DNA of 64,000 nucleotides from Fodinibacter sp963763015 (GCA_963763015.1 CAVXML010000011.1:186001-250000); one strand, 5' to 3'; positions 8,342 through 17,533 are shown, counted from the stretch's first letter. Program-made: numbers and translations. Notes: generated by a model not told the origin, from the sequence alone.

Positions 8342-8833
8342 ATGGCCGACCCACCTCGTCGTGTGAACTTCTTCAGCGGGATGATGCTGACCGCCGCAGA
8401 CCTCGCGGTCGAGCAGGAGTACCACCGAGGTATGCGGTATCTCCACAATCGCCTCCACGGCTATGGCACCGTGTCCGGGCTGGAGGTCACGGTGACGAGT
8501 GGGGGAGTGGTGGTCAGCCCGGGCGTGGCCATTGATCCATGTGGGCGGGAGATCGTCGTCCCGCAGCCGATGACCCTACCTGTGCCACCGCGCCGGAATA
8601 CCCAAGGCTGGGTCCGGGACCTCGTCATCGAGTGGCATGAGACCGCCGACCGCCCAGTCCCTGGTCACGAGGGCGCCACCGACTTCACGCGGTGGGTCGA
8701 GGAGCCCCAGCTGTCGTTCGTCGCTCGCGGGAAGGGACCGTCACAGGGGCTGGTTCTCGCCCGCCTGACCCGCTCGACCCGCGGTGCGGTGCAGGTCGAC
8801 ACCTCGATGCGTCGACCGCTTGGACCCGCTTAG
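8342..8833 (+). CDS. Orphan protein resembling contractile-injection-cluster accessory proteins
   Basis: 163 residues. The pattern 'RRVNFFSGMMLTAADLAVEQEY', then 'NRLHGYGTVSGLEV', then 'VVVSPGVAIDPCGREIVVP' is one I associate with short proteins encoded in actinobacterial extracellular contractile-injection (eCIS, phage-tail-like) clusters. It probably makes a small beta-rich attachment or baseplate-linked piece. No sheath, tube, baseplate or ATPase gene lies near it. The ATG at 8342 is preferred over an in-frame ATG 21 codons upstream; GATACT at 8331-8336 could be a leaderless -10 box. The family assignment is from memory and moderate. Confidence 0.55.
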   Translation: MADPPRRVNFFSGMMLTAADLAVEQEYHRGMRYLHNRLHGYGTVSGLEVTVTSGGVVVSPGVAIDPCGREIVVPQPMTLPVPPRRNTQGWVRDLVIEWHETADRPVPGHEGATDFTRWVEEPQLSFVARGKGPSQGLVLARLTRSTRGAVQVDTSMRRPLGPA

Positions 8834-8944
8834 CCTCCCTCTGACGGCAAGGCCCCGGCACGTTCACCTCTCGTGTACCTCAGGGCGCCGTGGCCGGCGT
8901 TTACGTCTCGACAACACCCGTCGGTTGGGCGGAGGGTGGGAACC

Positions 8945-9448
8945 GTGCCACGCATCCCTCCCCCGGCAGCGGCCGTGGCTGCAGCCGTACTCCAACGTGC
9001 ACTCTCGGGCGGAAAGAGCCCGCCGACCAAGAGTCGCACCGTAGGAGCGGCAACCATCTCGCTGGTGTCGTCTTCGATGGCCGGCGCGGCCGCGAGCCGA
9101 TTTCGTCAGAGCGGCACCACCCTCGAGCCGTTCCACCCAGGTCAGGCGTCCGTGCTGGTGACGAGCGGCGCCAACGCAGTCAGCCGAAACCCGATGTACG
9201 TGGGCATGGCGGGACTGCTGTTGGCACACGCCGTGTGGCGAGGGTCGTGGACCGCGCTCCTTCCACTGGCCGGCTTCGTCGTCTTCATCGACCGCGTCCA
9301 GATCCAAGCGGAGGAGGAGGCGCTCCTCGAGAAGTTCGAGGATGCATACCAGGCCTACCAGGCAGCGACGCCCCGATGGCTCGACCGGAGATCTCTCCAC
9401 GCCGTCCAGCGAGGGACCCCCGAGCGAGGACAGACGACCCACAGGTGA
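8945..9448 (+). CDS. Isoprenylcysteine carboxyl methyltransferase (ICMT)-like membrane protein
   Basis: About 167 residues with the ICMT/NnrU-like pattern: two hydrophobic helices ('TISLVSSSMAGAAA', 'YVGMAGLLLAHAVW'), the SAM-binding 'GANAVSRNPMYVGM' loop, and the C-terminal 'EEEALLEKFEDAYQAYQAATPRWL' that closes the site. In bacteria these enzymes methylate small or lipid-linked acceptors; the substrate is unknown. The GTG at 8945 is chosen because GGAGG lies at 8931-8935. It may be transcribed with the ligase gene that follows. Confidence 0.75.
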   Translation: MPRIPPPAAAVAAAVLQRALSGGKSPPTKSRTVGAATISLVSSSMAGAAASRFRQSGTTLEPFHPGQASVLVTSGANAVSRNPMYVGMAGLLLAHAVWRGSWTALLPLAGFVVFIDRVQIQAEEEALLEKFEDAYQAYQAATPRWLDRRSLHAVQRGTPERGQTTHR

Positions 9449-9573
9449 CAACCTGCGTCTCAGTGCCGTCTTGGAGCACGCCCCGACTGGGACGGGTGCC
9501 AACGCTTCGTCACCGTGGGGACGAAGTGGTGCGGTGCTGGTCGTGCTGCGTGTATCCGCGGGACGATGTCGGG

Positions 9574-11013
9574 GTGTCCTCTGATGCGCTGTCGTCCTAT
9601 CGCGCCAAGCGGGACGCCGCGCGCACACCGGAGCCGGTGCCACCTCCGGGCTCCGTCGCCCCCGGTTCGGACGACACCTTCGTCGTCCAGGAGCACCACG
9701 CGACGGCGCTGCACTGGGACTTCCGTCTCGAGCGGGGCGGGGTCCTGGTCTCGTGGGCGGTTCCCAAGGGCATCCCCCTCGACCCGTCGGCGAACCGGCT
9801 TGCCGTCCAGACCGAGGACCACCCCATGTCATACGCCGACTTCGAGGGCGACATCTCCGAGGGCGAGTACGGCGGGGGTGGCGTGACCATCTGGGACCGC
9901 GGCAGGTACGAGACCGAGGAGTGGAGCGACGGCAAGGTCAAGGTCGTGCTGCACGGCGCGCGAGTCGAAGGGCGCTACGCCCTGTTCAGGACGGGGGGGA
10001 GGAACTGGATGATGCACCGGATGAGCCCGCCTCCAAAGGGTTACCTTCCGCTGCCGACGAGGGTGGCGCCGATGATGGCCACCCTGGCTGACTCGCTGCC
10101 GCCCGATGACGAGCGGTGGGTCTACGAGATGAAGTGGGACGGTGTGCGCGCCGTGGTCCACGTCGAAGGCGGTCGCCCCATCGCGTGGTCGCGCAACGAC
10201 ATCGACATCACCGACACGTATCCCGAGCTGCGGGCGATGGCCGAGTCGATGGGGTCGACCCAGGCCGTGCTGGACGGCGAGCTCGTGGCGCTCGACCCGA
10301 GCGGACGGCCCAGCTTCGAGCTGCTCCAGCCGCGGATGCACGTGACGGGTGCGGCACGGATCCGGCGCCTGGCCGCCTCGGTCCCCGTGACCTACTACGT
10401 CTTCGACGTGCTCCACCTCGACGGCCGCTCGACCCTGTCAGCGCCGTATCGGGAGCGCCGCGCCCTGCTGGAGGGCCTCGGGCTGTCCGGTCCCTCATGG
10501 CAGACCCCTCCTGCATGGTTCGGCGGCGGCCCGGCCGTGCTGGCCGCCGCTCGTGAGCAGCACCTGGAAGGGGTGGTCGCCAAGCAGGTCGAGTCGGCCT
10601 ACCAGCCGGGAGCGCGGTCGCGAAGCTGGCTCAAGATCAAGAACCTGCGCACCCAGGAGGTGCTCGTTGCCGGCTGGCGGCCCGGGCAGGGACGGCGAGC
10701 CGACGGCATCGGCTCCCTGCTGCTCGCCATCCCGGATGCCGGAGGGCTCCGCTACGCGGGCAAGGTCGGCACCGGGTTCACCACCGCCATGCTCCAGGAC
10801 CTGCAGCGCCGGCTGGGACCGTTGGCCACGAACCGCTCCCCGCTGGGCGACGACGTCCCAGCCGCTGACGCACGCGGCGCCCGCTGGGTCAGGCCCGAGC
10901 TCGTCGGCGAGGTGCGATTCACCGAGTGGACCCGCGACGGGCGCCTCCGGCATCCCGCGTGGCGCGGACTGCGACCCGACAAGAACGCCGACGAGGTCGT
11001 CCGCGAGACCTGA
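9574..11013 (+). CDS. ligD: LigD-type ATP-dependent DNA ligase with N-terminal phosphoesterase domain
   Basis: About 479 residues. The first ~160 form the 3'-phosphoesterase domain ('FVVQEHHATALHWDFRLE', 'GEYGGGGVTIWDRG'). The rest is an ATP-dependent ligase with catalytic Lys187 in 'YEMKWDGVR', motif 'LDGELVALD', 'YYVFDVLHLDG', and 'RSWLKIKN'. The primase-polymerase domain of full LigD is missing, so this is a PE-LIG form; a polymerase could be encoded separately. The role is end cleaning and sealing in Ku-dependent end joining. The GTG at 9574 starts right at the family's 'LSSYRAKRDAARTPEP'. No ku gene is in the window. Confidence 0.88.
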   Translation: MSSDALSSYRAKRDAARTPEPVPPPGSVAPGSDDTFVVQEHHATALHWDFRLERGGVLVSWAVPKGIPLDPSANRLAVQTEDHPMSYADFEGDISEGEYGGGGVTIWDRGRYETEEWSDGKVKVVLHGARVEGRYALFRTGGRNWMMHRMSPPPKGYLPLPTRVAPMMATLADSLPPDDERWVYEMKWDGVRAVVHVEGGRPIAWSRNDIDITDTYPELRAMAESMGSTQAVLDGELVALDPSGRPSFELLQPRMHVTGAARIRRLAASVPVTYYVFDVLHLDGRSTLSAPYRERRALLEGLGLSGPSWQTPPAWFGGGPAVLAAAREQHLEGVVAKQVESAYQPGARSRSWLKIKNLRTQEVLVAGWRPGQGRRADGIGSLLLAIPDAGGLRYAGKVGTGFTTAMLQDLQRRLGPLATNRSPLGDDVPAADARGARWVRPELVGEVRFTEWTRDGRLRHPAWRGLRPDKNADEVVRET

Positions 11014-11117
11014 CGTGGCCGCTCCCGGCGGGCGTCACGACCCATCGGGCGCCTCCAGACGGAGCCGGTCGGTGAGCCCCTCCCGAGCGCGTGCCGTGTC
11101 CCCCTCGGGGCCGCGGC

Positions 11118-11123
11118 TAGGGT
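11118..11123 (+). promoter_or_regulatory. Leaderless -10 box for the aldo/keto reductase
   Basis: TAGGGT ends 6 nt before the ATG at 11130, with no ribosome site between them. Confidence 0.6.
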
Positions 11124-11129
11124 GAATTC

Positions 11130-12159
11130 ATGCGCTACCGACGACTTGGCAACAGCGGATGTGCGGTCTCCGAGCTGTGCCTGGGCACCATGACGTTCGG
11201 TGCCGAGACCGACGAGGCCGGCTCGCACCAGCAGCTGGACGTCTTCGTCGAGGCAGGTGGCACGCTCGTCGACACCGCGGACGTCTACTCCGCCGGGGTC
11301 TCGGAGGAGATCATCGGGCGGTGGCTTGCGGAGCGCCCGCGAGACGTGACCGAGCGCGTCGTCATCGCGACCAAGGGCAGGTTCGCCACGGATCCGGGCC
11401 CGAACGGCAACGGCCTGTCGGCGCGGCACCTCACCCGCGCCCTCGATGCCTCGCTGGGCCGACTGCGGGATCGACGCCGTCGACCTGTACCAGGTGCACG
11501 CGTACGACCCGCACACGCCGATGGAGGAGACGCTGCGCACGCTCGACGGATTCGCGCAGGCCGGGAAGATCCGGTACTACGGCCTGTCGAACTTCACCGG
11601 GTGGCAGCTGACCAAGGCGGTGCTGACCGCTCGTGCGCTGGGTCTGCGCGAGCCGGTGACCCTGCAGCCGCAGTACAGCCTCATCGTCCGCGAGATCGAG
11701 TGGGAGATCGTGCCAGCCGCGCTCGACCTCGGTCTGGGCCTGCTGCCGTGGAGTCCGCTCGGGGGCGGCTGGCTCTCCGGCAAGTACCGGCGCGACCAGC
11801 GGCCGACCGGCGACACCCGGCTCGGCGAGGACCCCGGCCGGGGAATGGAGGCCTACGACAGGCGCGGCAGCGACCGGACGTGGCGGGTGATCGACGCGGT
11901 GGCACAGGTCGCCGAGAGCCGCGGGCTGTCGATGGCCGAGGTGGCGCTCGCCTGGGTCAACAATCGCCCGGCCGTCGCGTCAACGATCATCGGCGCCCGC
12001 ACGACCGAGCAGCTGCAGACGAACCTCCGGGCTGCCGGGCTCCAGCTGTCGGACGAGGAGTACGTGGTGCTCGACCAGGCGAGCGACCTGCACGCCACCG
12101 ACTACCCCTACGGCGAGCTGGGCATCGACCAGCGGGACCGAACGCTGGGTGGTGGCTAG
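11130..12159 (+). pseudogene. Aldo/keto reductase broken by a one-base frameshift
   Basis: Two overlapping frames together encode one NADPH-dependent aldo/keto reductase of about 342 residues. The first frame gives the N-terminal barrel ('GNSGCAVSELCLGTMTFGAE', 'DTADVYSAG', 'VIATKGRF') and runs out of homology after 'ALDASLGRLR'. The second gives 'IDAVDLYQVHAYDPHTPMEE' to the C-terminus. The break is at the GGG run 11467-11469: removing one G restores 'LRIDAVDLYQ'. The catalytic Asp, Tyr, Lys and His are all present across the two parts, so either the mutation is recent or a base-calling error is involved. Confidence 0.88.
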
Positions 12160-12314
12160 CCGCCTGCGGCTCAGCGCTGCACAACGGACGCGCGTACGGG
12201 GGCATGGTGGCGCGACTGTTCCGGCGGGGTGGAACGGCGCGGTGGTGGCTCTGTGTGGCGCGCACTGGCTGGCACGGCGCAGTTGGTCGGGTCTGCGACG
12301 ATCCAGTCCCCTGA

Positions 12315-12902
12315 TCAGGGCGTCAGCGCGGCCAACCCAAAGGATGCCGTTGCGGCCGCGACGAACAGGGCGGCGCCCAGGATCACGGCCACCACGTGCG
12401 GGAACATGACGTTGGGCAGCACGAACCTCAGGCGCATCAGCCGCCGGATCCGTTCCGGCGTGCGCCGTTCGGGTCGGTCAGACCTCCAGTCCGGGTCGTC
12501 CTCCTTCCCGCGGAAGCCCCAGGTCATGTCGATTCGGGGCGCGGACACGATCCCCAGCTCGGGCAGCTCGACCGTGTTGAGCTCGTAGGCGGCGACCTCG
12601 ATGTCGCGCATTCGGCTGTAGTAGCGCAACTGGTGTCCCTTCATCAGGCCGTCGAGGAACCAGAACGCTCCAGCGGTGAACGCCCCCAGCGCGAAGAGCG
12701 CGTAGTGCTGCTGCTGGAACCCCAGGCCGAGGGCCGTCAGCGACAGGGTCACCGACCAGCCCTTGACGATCATCTGGCGCCCGTCGGCCCCTGCGACGAG
12801 TTCGACGATGGCGTAGTACTCCCGAGCCAAGTCCTCCCGCAGCGCCACCTCGCGTGATGTCATGTCCGGCTTCGCTGCCATGGTGCCCATGATGCCGCCC
12901 AC
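12315..12902 (-). CDS. Hypothetical membrane protein
   Basis: Up to 195 residues; the exact start is uncertain, as codons at 12902, 12890, 12881 and 12863 are all possible. Two close hydrophobic helices ('VTLSLTALGLGF', 'YALFALGAFTAGAFWFLDGL') and a C-terminal pair ('VLPNVMFPHVVAVILGAALFVAAATASFGLAAL') flank a soluble middle with 'YYSRMRDIEVAAYELNTVELPE' and a charged stretch. I do not recognise the family. It is separated on both sides from convergent or divergent neighbours, so it is probably a single-gene unit. Confidence 0.7.
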   Translation of the reverse strand: MGGIMGTMAAKPDMTSREVALREDLAREYYAIVELVAGADGRQMIVKGWSVTLSLTALGLGFQQQHYALFALGAFTAGAFWFLDGLMKGHQLRYYSRMRDIEVAAYELNTVELPELGIVSAPRIDMTWGFRGKEDDPDWRSDRPERRTPERIRRLMRLRFVLPNVMFPHVVAVILGAALFVAAATASFGLAALTP

Positions 12903-13120
12903 AGAGCGCTCCCGTTCGGCGCGGCGTCACCGGCTGGACTCGCCCGGTCTGGGACCGACATGTGTCTTGGACGGAGGCGACGTCCTGGGGGCCGGCCAGT
13001 CGTGGCCGACCCAGCCCACGAATCCGGGCCGACGAACCTGCCGTCGACTCGGCAGGCAGCACGCAGCAGAGTCTCATCCCCGACGGGTGAGTGCAAGAAC
13101 GACCGATGCGGCGGAAGATG

Positions 13121-13135
13121 AGGGGTTCAACCCCT
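13121..13135. promoter_or_regulatory. 15-bp palindrome upstream of the sulfatase
   Basis: AGGGGTT-C-AACCCCT is a perfect 7-bp-arm inverted repeat ending 21 nt before the sulfatase ATG. With no U-tract and a one-base centre it looks like an operator rather than a terminator. No regulator gene lies beside it. Confidence 0.45.
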
Positions 13136-13156
13136 GATGCCAAAGGCGGATCCCCC

Positions 13157-15529
13157 ATGACGGCGTCACCCGATCGCCATGCCCGCACGATGCTGCCGAT
13201 CCCGGATCGCCCGGCGTCGGGTCTGACGACGTACGACGCGAAGGACCCGGACACCGCGTTCCCGCCGATCGAGCCTCTGCTGCCGCCCGAGGGTGCCCCG
13301 AATGTCCTGATCGTGTTGGTCGACGATGTCGGCTTCGGGGCCTCGAGCGCGTTCGGGGGGCCATGCCGGACGCCGATCGCCGAAAGGCTCGCTGCGGGCG
13401 GCCTGAGGTACAACCGCTTCCACACCACGGCCCTGTGCGCACCGACCCGACAGGCGCTGCTGACTGGTCGCAACCACCACTCGGTCGGGATGGGCAGCAT
13501 CACCGAGACCGCAACGTCAGCACCGGGAAACAGCTCGCTTCGGCCGAACACCAAGGCGCCCCTGGCGATGACGCTGAAACTGAACGGCTACTCCACCGCC
13601 CAGTTCGGCAAGTGCCACGAAGTGCCGGTGTGGCAGTCCTCACCGATGGGCCCGTTCGACGCCTGGCCCTCCGGCGGGGGTGGGTTCGAGAAGTTCTACG
13701 GCTTCATCGGAGGCGAGAACAACCAATGGGACCCCGCGCTGTACGACGGGACGACACCGGTCGAGCCGCCGGCCACCCCGGAGGAGGGGTACCACCTCAC
13801 CGAGGACCTCACCGACCAGGCCGTCGGCTGGATCCGCCAGCAGAAGGCCCTGATGCCGGACAAGCCCTTCTTCGTCTACTTCTCCCTCGGTGCCACGCAC
13901 GCACCGCACCACGTCCCCAAGGAGTGGGCCGACCGGTACGCCGGCCAGTTCGACGACGGCTGGGACGTGCAGCGTGAGCGGACCTTCGCCCGGCAGAAGG
14001 AGCTGGGGGTGATCCCGGCCGAGGCGGAGCTGACCGCCCGCCATGAAGAGATCCCCGCCTGGGACGACATGCCCGACGCGCTCAAGCCGGTGCTGGCCCG
14101 CCAGATGGAGGTGTACGCCGGGTTCCTGGAGCACACCGACCACCACGTCGGGCGGCTGATCGACACCCTCGAGGACTTGGAGATCCTCGACGACACGCTG
14201 ATCTACTACATCATCGGCGACAACGGAGCCTCGGCCGAGGGAACGCTCAACGGGGCGTTCAACGAGCTGGCGAACTTCAACGGGATGGCCGCACTGGAGA
14301 CGCCCGAGTTCATGATGAGCAAGATGGACGAGTTCGGCTCCCCGAGCTCGTACAACCACTACTCGGTCGGCTGGGCATGGGCGATGGACACCCCGTTCCA
14401 GTGGACCAAGCAGGTCGCCTCGCACTGGGGCGGAACCCGCAACGGCACCATCGTGCACTGGCCATCGGGCATCGAGGAGACGGGCGGGCTGCGCTCCCAG
14501 TTCACCCACGTCATCGACCTGGCACCGACCATCCTGGAGGCGGCAGGGCTGCCCGAACCGGTAATGGTCAACGGTGTCCAGCAGGCGCCCATCGAGGGCA
14601 CCAGCATGCTGTACAGCTTCAACCAGGCCACCGAGGCCGAGCGTCACGACCTGCAGTACTTCGAGATGTTCGGCAACCGCGGCATCTACCACCGCGGGTG
14701 GAGCGCTGTCACCAAGCACAAGACGCCCTGGGTCCTGGTCGGCGGCACGCTGCCGGCGTTCGACGACGACGTGTGGGAGCTGTACGACGGCAGCGTCGAC
14801 TACAGCCAGGCCCACGACCTGTCCGCCGAGAAGCCCGAGATGCTCGCGAAGCTGCAGCGGCTCTGGCTCATCGAGGCCACCAAGTACAACGTGCTGCCGA
14901 TCGACGACCGCAGCGCCGAACGCCTCGAGCCATCCACCGCGGGCCGCCCGACCCTGATCAGGGGCAACTCGCAGCTGTTCTTCCCCGGCATGGGCCGCCT
15001 GTCCGAGAACAGCGTGGTGAGCATCAAGAACAAGTCGTTCTCGGTCACCGCCGACGTCGACGTCCCGGACGGCGGAGTCAACGGCGTCGTCATCGCCCAG
15101 GGCGGGCGGTTCGGCGGCTGGGCCGTCTACGTCAAGGACGGGCGGCTCGCGTTCGTCTACAACGTGCTCGGCATCCAGGAGTTCACCACCCTGGCCGACG
15201 AACCCGTGCCAGCCGGCCGGCACCAGCTGCGGATGGAGTTCGCCTACGACGGCGGAGGGCTGGCCAAGGGCGGCGACGTCACCCTCTACTACGACGGCAA
15301 GCCGGTCGGCACCGGGCGTGTCGGGGCCACCCAACCGATGATCTTCTCCGCCGACGAAACCACCGACATCGGCAACGAGACCGGCACCACCGTCACGCCC
15401 GACTACACCGCCCGTGGCAGCCGCTTCACCGGCCGCATCCGGTGGGTCCAGCTCGACGTCGGCACCGACGACCACGACCACCTCATCTCCCCCGACGAGC
15501 GCCTCCGGGTCGCCATGGCTCGGCAGTGA
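13157..15529 (+). CDS. Type I (formylglycine-dependent) sulfatase
   Basis: A 790-residue arylsulfatase. Metal-binding aspartates are in 'VDDVGFG' (Asp56, Asp57), and the maturation signature CAPTR at Cys94 to Arg98 is the C-x-P-x-R form whose Cys is oxidised to formylglycine. 'GKCHEVP', 'GATHAPHHVPKEW' and 'GDNGAS' complete the core. A C-terminal domain of about 200 residues ends in beta-rich sequence, as in long arylsulfatases. No signal peptide is seen, so it may act in the cytosol on imported sulfate esters. ATG 13157 is chosen over an in-frame ATG at 13091 because a purine-rich AAAGGCGGA site lies at 13142-13150 and the palindrome would otherwise be coding. Confidence 0.92.
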   Translation: MTASPDRHARTMLPIPDRPASGLTTYDAKDPDTAFPPIEPLLPPEGAPNVLIVLVDDVGFGASSAFGGPCRTPIAERLAAGGLRYNRFHTTALCAPTRQALLTGRNHHSVGMGSITETATSAPGNSSLRPNTKAPLAMTLKLNGYSTAQFGKCHEVPVWQSSPMGPFDAWPSGGGGFEKFYGFIGGENNQWDPALYDGTTPVEPPATPEEGYHLTEDLTDQAVGWIRQQKALMPDKPFFVYFSLGATHAPHHVPKEWADRYAGQFDDGWDVQRERTFARQKELGVIPAEAELTARHEEIPAWDDMPDALKPVLARQMEVYAGFLEHTDHHVGRLIDTLEDLEILDDTLIYYIIGDNGASAEGTLNGAFNELANFNGMAALETPEFMMSKMDEFGSPSSYNHYSVGWAWAMDTPFQWTKQVASHWGGTRNGTIVHWPSGIEETGGLRSQFTHVIDLAPTILEAAGLPEPVMVNGVQQAPIEGTSMLYSFNQATEAERHDLQYFEMFGNRGIYHRGWSAVTKHKTPWVLVGGTLPAFDDDVWELYDGSVDYSQAHDLSAEKPEMLAKLQRLWLIEATKYNVLPIDDRSAERLEPSTAGRPTLIRGNSQLFFPGMGRLSENSVVSIKNKSFSVTADVDVPDGGVNGVVIAQGGRFGGWAVYVKDGRLAFVYNVLGIQEFTTLADEPVPAGRHQLRMEFAYDGGGLAKGGDVTLYYDGKPVGTGRVGATQPMIFSADETTDIGNETGTTVTPDYTARGSRFTGRIRWVQLDVGTDDHDHLISPDERLRVAMARQ

Positions 15530-16581
15530 TCCCGCCGGACCCGACCGGCTGGGTCGATGGGGACCCCGGTGGGTGCTGCGGGCCGAGCCGTCACGGACCC
15601 GGCACGCCTTCCGTCGAGGGCGGAACCAGCGCGTCAGCCGCGCCCGCCCCTTCCGCCGAGCCGAGCACCGGTGACCAACTCAGCCGGCGTGGTCCGACGG
15701 CATCCATCGCCGCCGGGGCGTTCCTCATGGGCACCGACGACCCGCGCGGGTACCCCGCCGACGGTGAAGGCCCGGTGCACGAGGTCGAGGTGCCCGGGTT
15801 CCTCCTCGAGGTGCACACGGTGAGCAACGACCGGTTCGCCGCCTTCGTCGAGGCCACAGGCCACCGCACCACCGCGGAGCAGCTCGGTACCTCCTTCGTC
15901 TTCGGGGGCCTGCTCCCCGACGACTTCCCCCCGACCCGGGGCGTCGCCGCCGCGCCCTGGTGGCGCGAGGTCGATGCCGCCGACTGGCGGCATCCGGAAG
16001 GCCCGCAGAGCCACCTCGCTGGTCGCGGCGACCACCCGGTCGTCCATGTGAGCTGGTCGGATGCCGTCGCCTTCTGCGCGTGGGCCGGCGGGCGCCTCCC
16101 GACCGAGGCTGAGTGGGAACGGGCGGCGCGGGGGGGCGGGGTGGCTCACCGCTATCCGTGGGGCGACGACCGGGAGCCCGACGGCCGGCACCTCATGAAC
16201 GTCTTCCAGGGCCACTTCCCCGGGAACGACACGGGCGACGACGGCTGGGTGGGGACGTGCCCGGTCGGCAGCTACCCTCCGAACGACCTCGGCCTGTTCG
16301 AGATGACGGGCAACGTGTGGGAGTGGTGCGCGGACTGGTTCGACCCCGGGTACTACGCCCGGTCACCTCGGGTGGCACCGTCCGGGCCGCAGCACGGCGC
16401 CTCGCGCGTCATGCGGGGAGGCTCCTACCTGTGCCACGAGAGCTACTGCTGGCGCTACCGGGTGGACTCTCGCAGCGGCAGCACCCCGGACAGCAGCACC
16501 GGCAACCTCGGCGTGAGGGTGGCGTACGACGAACCGGCGCAAGAGGGCTCGGTGGCCGCATCCTCGGCTCGCCTCCAGTGA
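15526..16581 (+). CDS. Formylglycine-generating enzyme (sulfatase maturase)
   Basis: About 351 residues of the SUMF1/EgtB FGE-sulfatase fold. It carries 'FLMGTDDPRGYPADGEGPVHEVEV', 'HPVVHVSWSDAVAFCAWAGGRLPTEAEWE', 'GNVWEWCADWF' and the active-site loop 'RGGSYLCHESYCWRYR' with both copper-binding cysteines, Cys303 and Cys308. The two cysteines separate true aerobic FGE from EgtB and other relatives. The GTG start overlaps the sulfatase stop (GTGA), so the enzyme and its substrate are made from one message and probably coupled in translation. The N-terminal 30 residues are low-complexity. Confidence 0.93.
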   Translation: MIPPDPTGWVDGDPGGCCGPSRHGPGTPSVEGGTSASAAPAPSAEPSTGDQLSRRGPTASIAAGAFLMGTDDPRGYPADGEGPVHEVEVPGFLLEVHTVSNDRFAAFVEATGHRTTAEQLGTSFVFGGLLPDDFPPTRGVAAAPWWREVDAADWRHPEGPQSHLAGRGDHPVVHVSWSDAVAFCAWAGGRLPTEAEWERAARGGGVAHRYPWGDDREPDGRHLMNVFQGHFPGNDTGDDGWVGTCPVGSYPPNDLGLFEMTGNVWEWCADWFDPGYYARSPRVAPSGPQHGASRVMRGGSYLCHESYCWRYRVDSRSGSTPDSSTGNLGVRVAYDEPAQEGSVAASSARLQ

Positions 16582-16690
16582 TACGCAGGTTGCTGAACCC
16601 TGGCGCGCGATGGACACTGATTCCTCGCCTCGCGGAGAGGCGCCGGCCCACTGCCGGTTGGCCGGCCCACGATGGCGACATGGTGAAGCG

Positions 16691-17533
16691 ATGACCGACG
16701 AGCAAGCCGAGGCCGTGCCGGCGGGTGACCTCACCGCAGACGGCGGCGCCGCGCCGCAGTCGAACAACGAGCTCAAGAACACCGGATACGAGATCTTCGT
16801 GGGCGCCGTCTCGGTGCTCTCGATCGTCAACCTGGTGTTGCTGTACGTCGTGGACGACGAGAGCCTCGACGAGGTGCTGCTCGTCATGAACGTCGTGCTG
16901 ACGCTCATCCTGTTCGTCGACTTCGTCTATCGGCTGTCGACGGCGACCTCGAAGTCGGTCTACTTCCTCCGCCAGTTCGGCTGGGCCGACCTGCTTGCCT
17001 GCCTCCCCCTGCTGGAGCTGAAGGTGCTGCGGGTCTTCCGACTCGTTCGGGTCTTCCGGCTGCTACGCCGGAACGGCATACGCGTCGTCGGCAACCGGCT
17101 GATGCGCAACCGCGCCGGCAGCACGCTGCTCAGCCTGCTGCTCATGGGCCTGCTTGTGCTCGAGTTCGGGTCGCTGTGGATCCTCGCCTTGGAGCAGTCG
17201 GCGCCCGACGCCAACATCACCACCGCCTCCGACGCCATCTGGTACGTCGTCGTGACGATCGCCACCGTCGGCTACGGGGACCGATTCCCCGTCACGAACG
17301 AGGGTCGCATCCTCGGGGCCGGCATCATCGTGATCGGCGTGGGCATCTTCGGCACGTTCACCGGGTACCTCGCGAACCTCTTCCTGGCGCCCAAGCCGCC
17401 GGCGGAGGAGGTCGAGGTGGTCGAGACCCGCGAGCGCGTGGCCCACCTGCGGCTGCTCCTGGCGCAGCAGCAGGAGACCATCGACCAGCTTGACAAGCTG
17501 CTCCAACCGGAGCTGCCTGAGGAGCAGCGCTAG
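16691..17533 (+). CDS. Voltage-gated potassium channel
   Basis: About 280 residues with six membrane segments. S4 is an arginine-rich voltage-sensor helix ('KVLRVFRLVRVFRLLRRNG'). The pore loop holds the selectivity filter TVGYGD (Thr192 to Asp197) between S5 ('LLSLLLMGLLVLEFGSLWIL') and S6. After S6 a 60-residue tail with heptad-like leucines ('RLLLAQQQETIDQLDKLLQ') should form a tetramer coiled coil. It is a compact Kv/KvLm-type channel. The ATG at 16691 is preceded by a weak GGTGAAG site. Confidence 0.9.
   Translation: MTDEQAEAVPAGDLTADGGAAPQSNNELKNTGYEIFVGAVSVLSIVNLVLLYVVDDESLDEVLLVMNVVLTLILFVDFVYRLSTATSKSVYFLRQFGWADLLACLPLLELKVLRVFRLVRVFRLLRRNGIRVVGNRLMRNRAGSTLLSLLLMGLLVLEFGSLWILALEQSAPDANITTASDAIWYVVVTIATVGYGDRFPVTNEGRILGAGIIVIGVGIFGTFTGYLANLFLAPKPPAEEVEVVETRERVAHLRLLLAQQQETIDQLDKLLQPELPEEQR

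Noticed and set aside
8143..8448. Open frame upstream of the MetE-like gene with plausible codon use
   Set aside because: It would swallow the leaderless -10 box at 8150-8155 and overlap the divergent gene head to head. Its translation matches nothing I know.
13091..13156. Upstream in-frame ATG for the sulfatase
   Set aside because: It would place the palindrome at 13121-13135 in coding sequence and lacks a good ribosome site, while ATG 13157 has one.
13640..15481. 613-codon minus-strand frame over the sulfatase
   Set aside because: Shadow of a gene with strong family motifs; its own translation is Val/Glu/Gly-rich without any domain.
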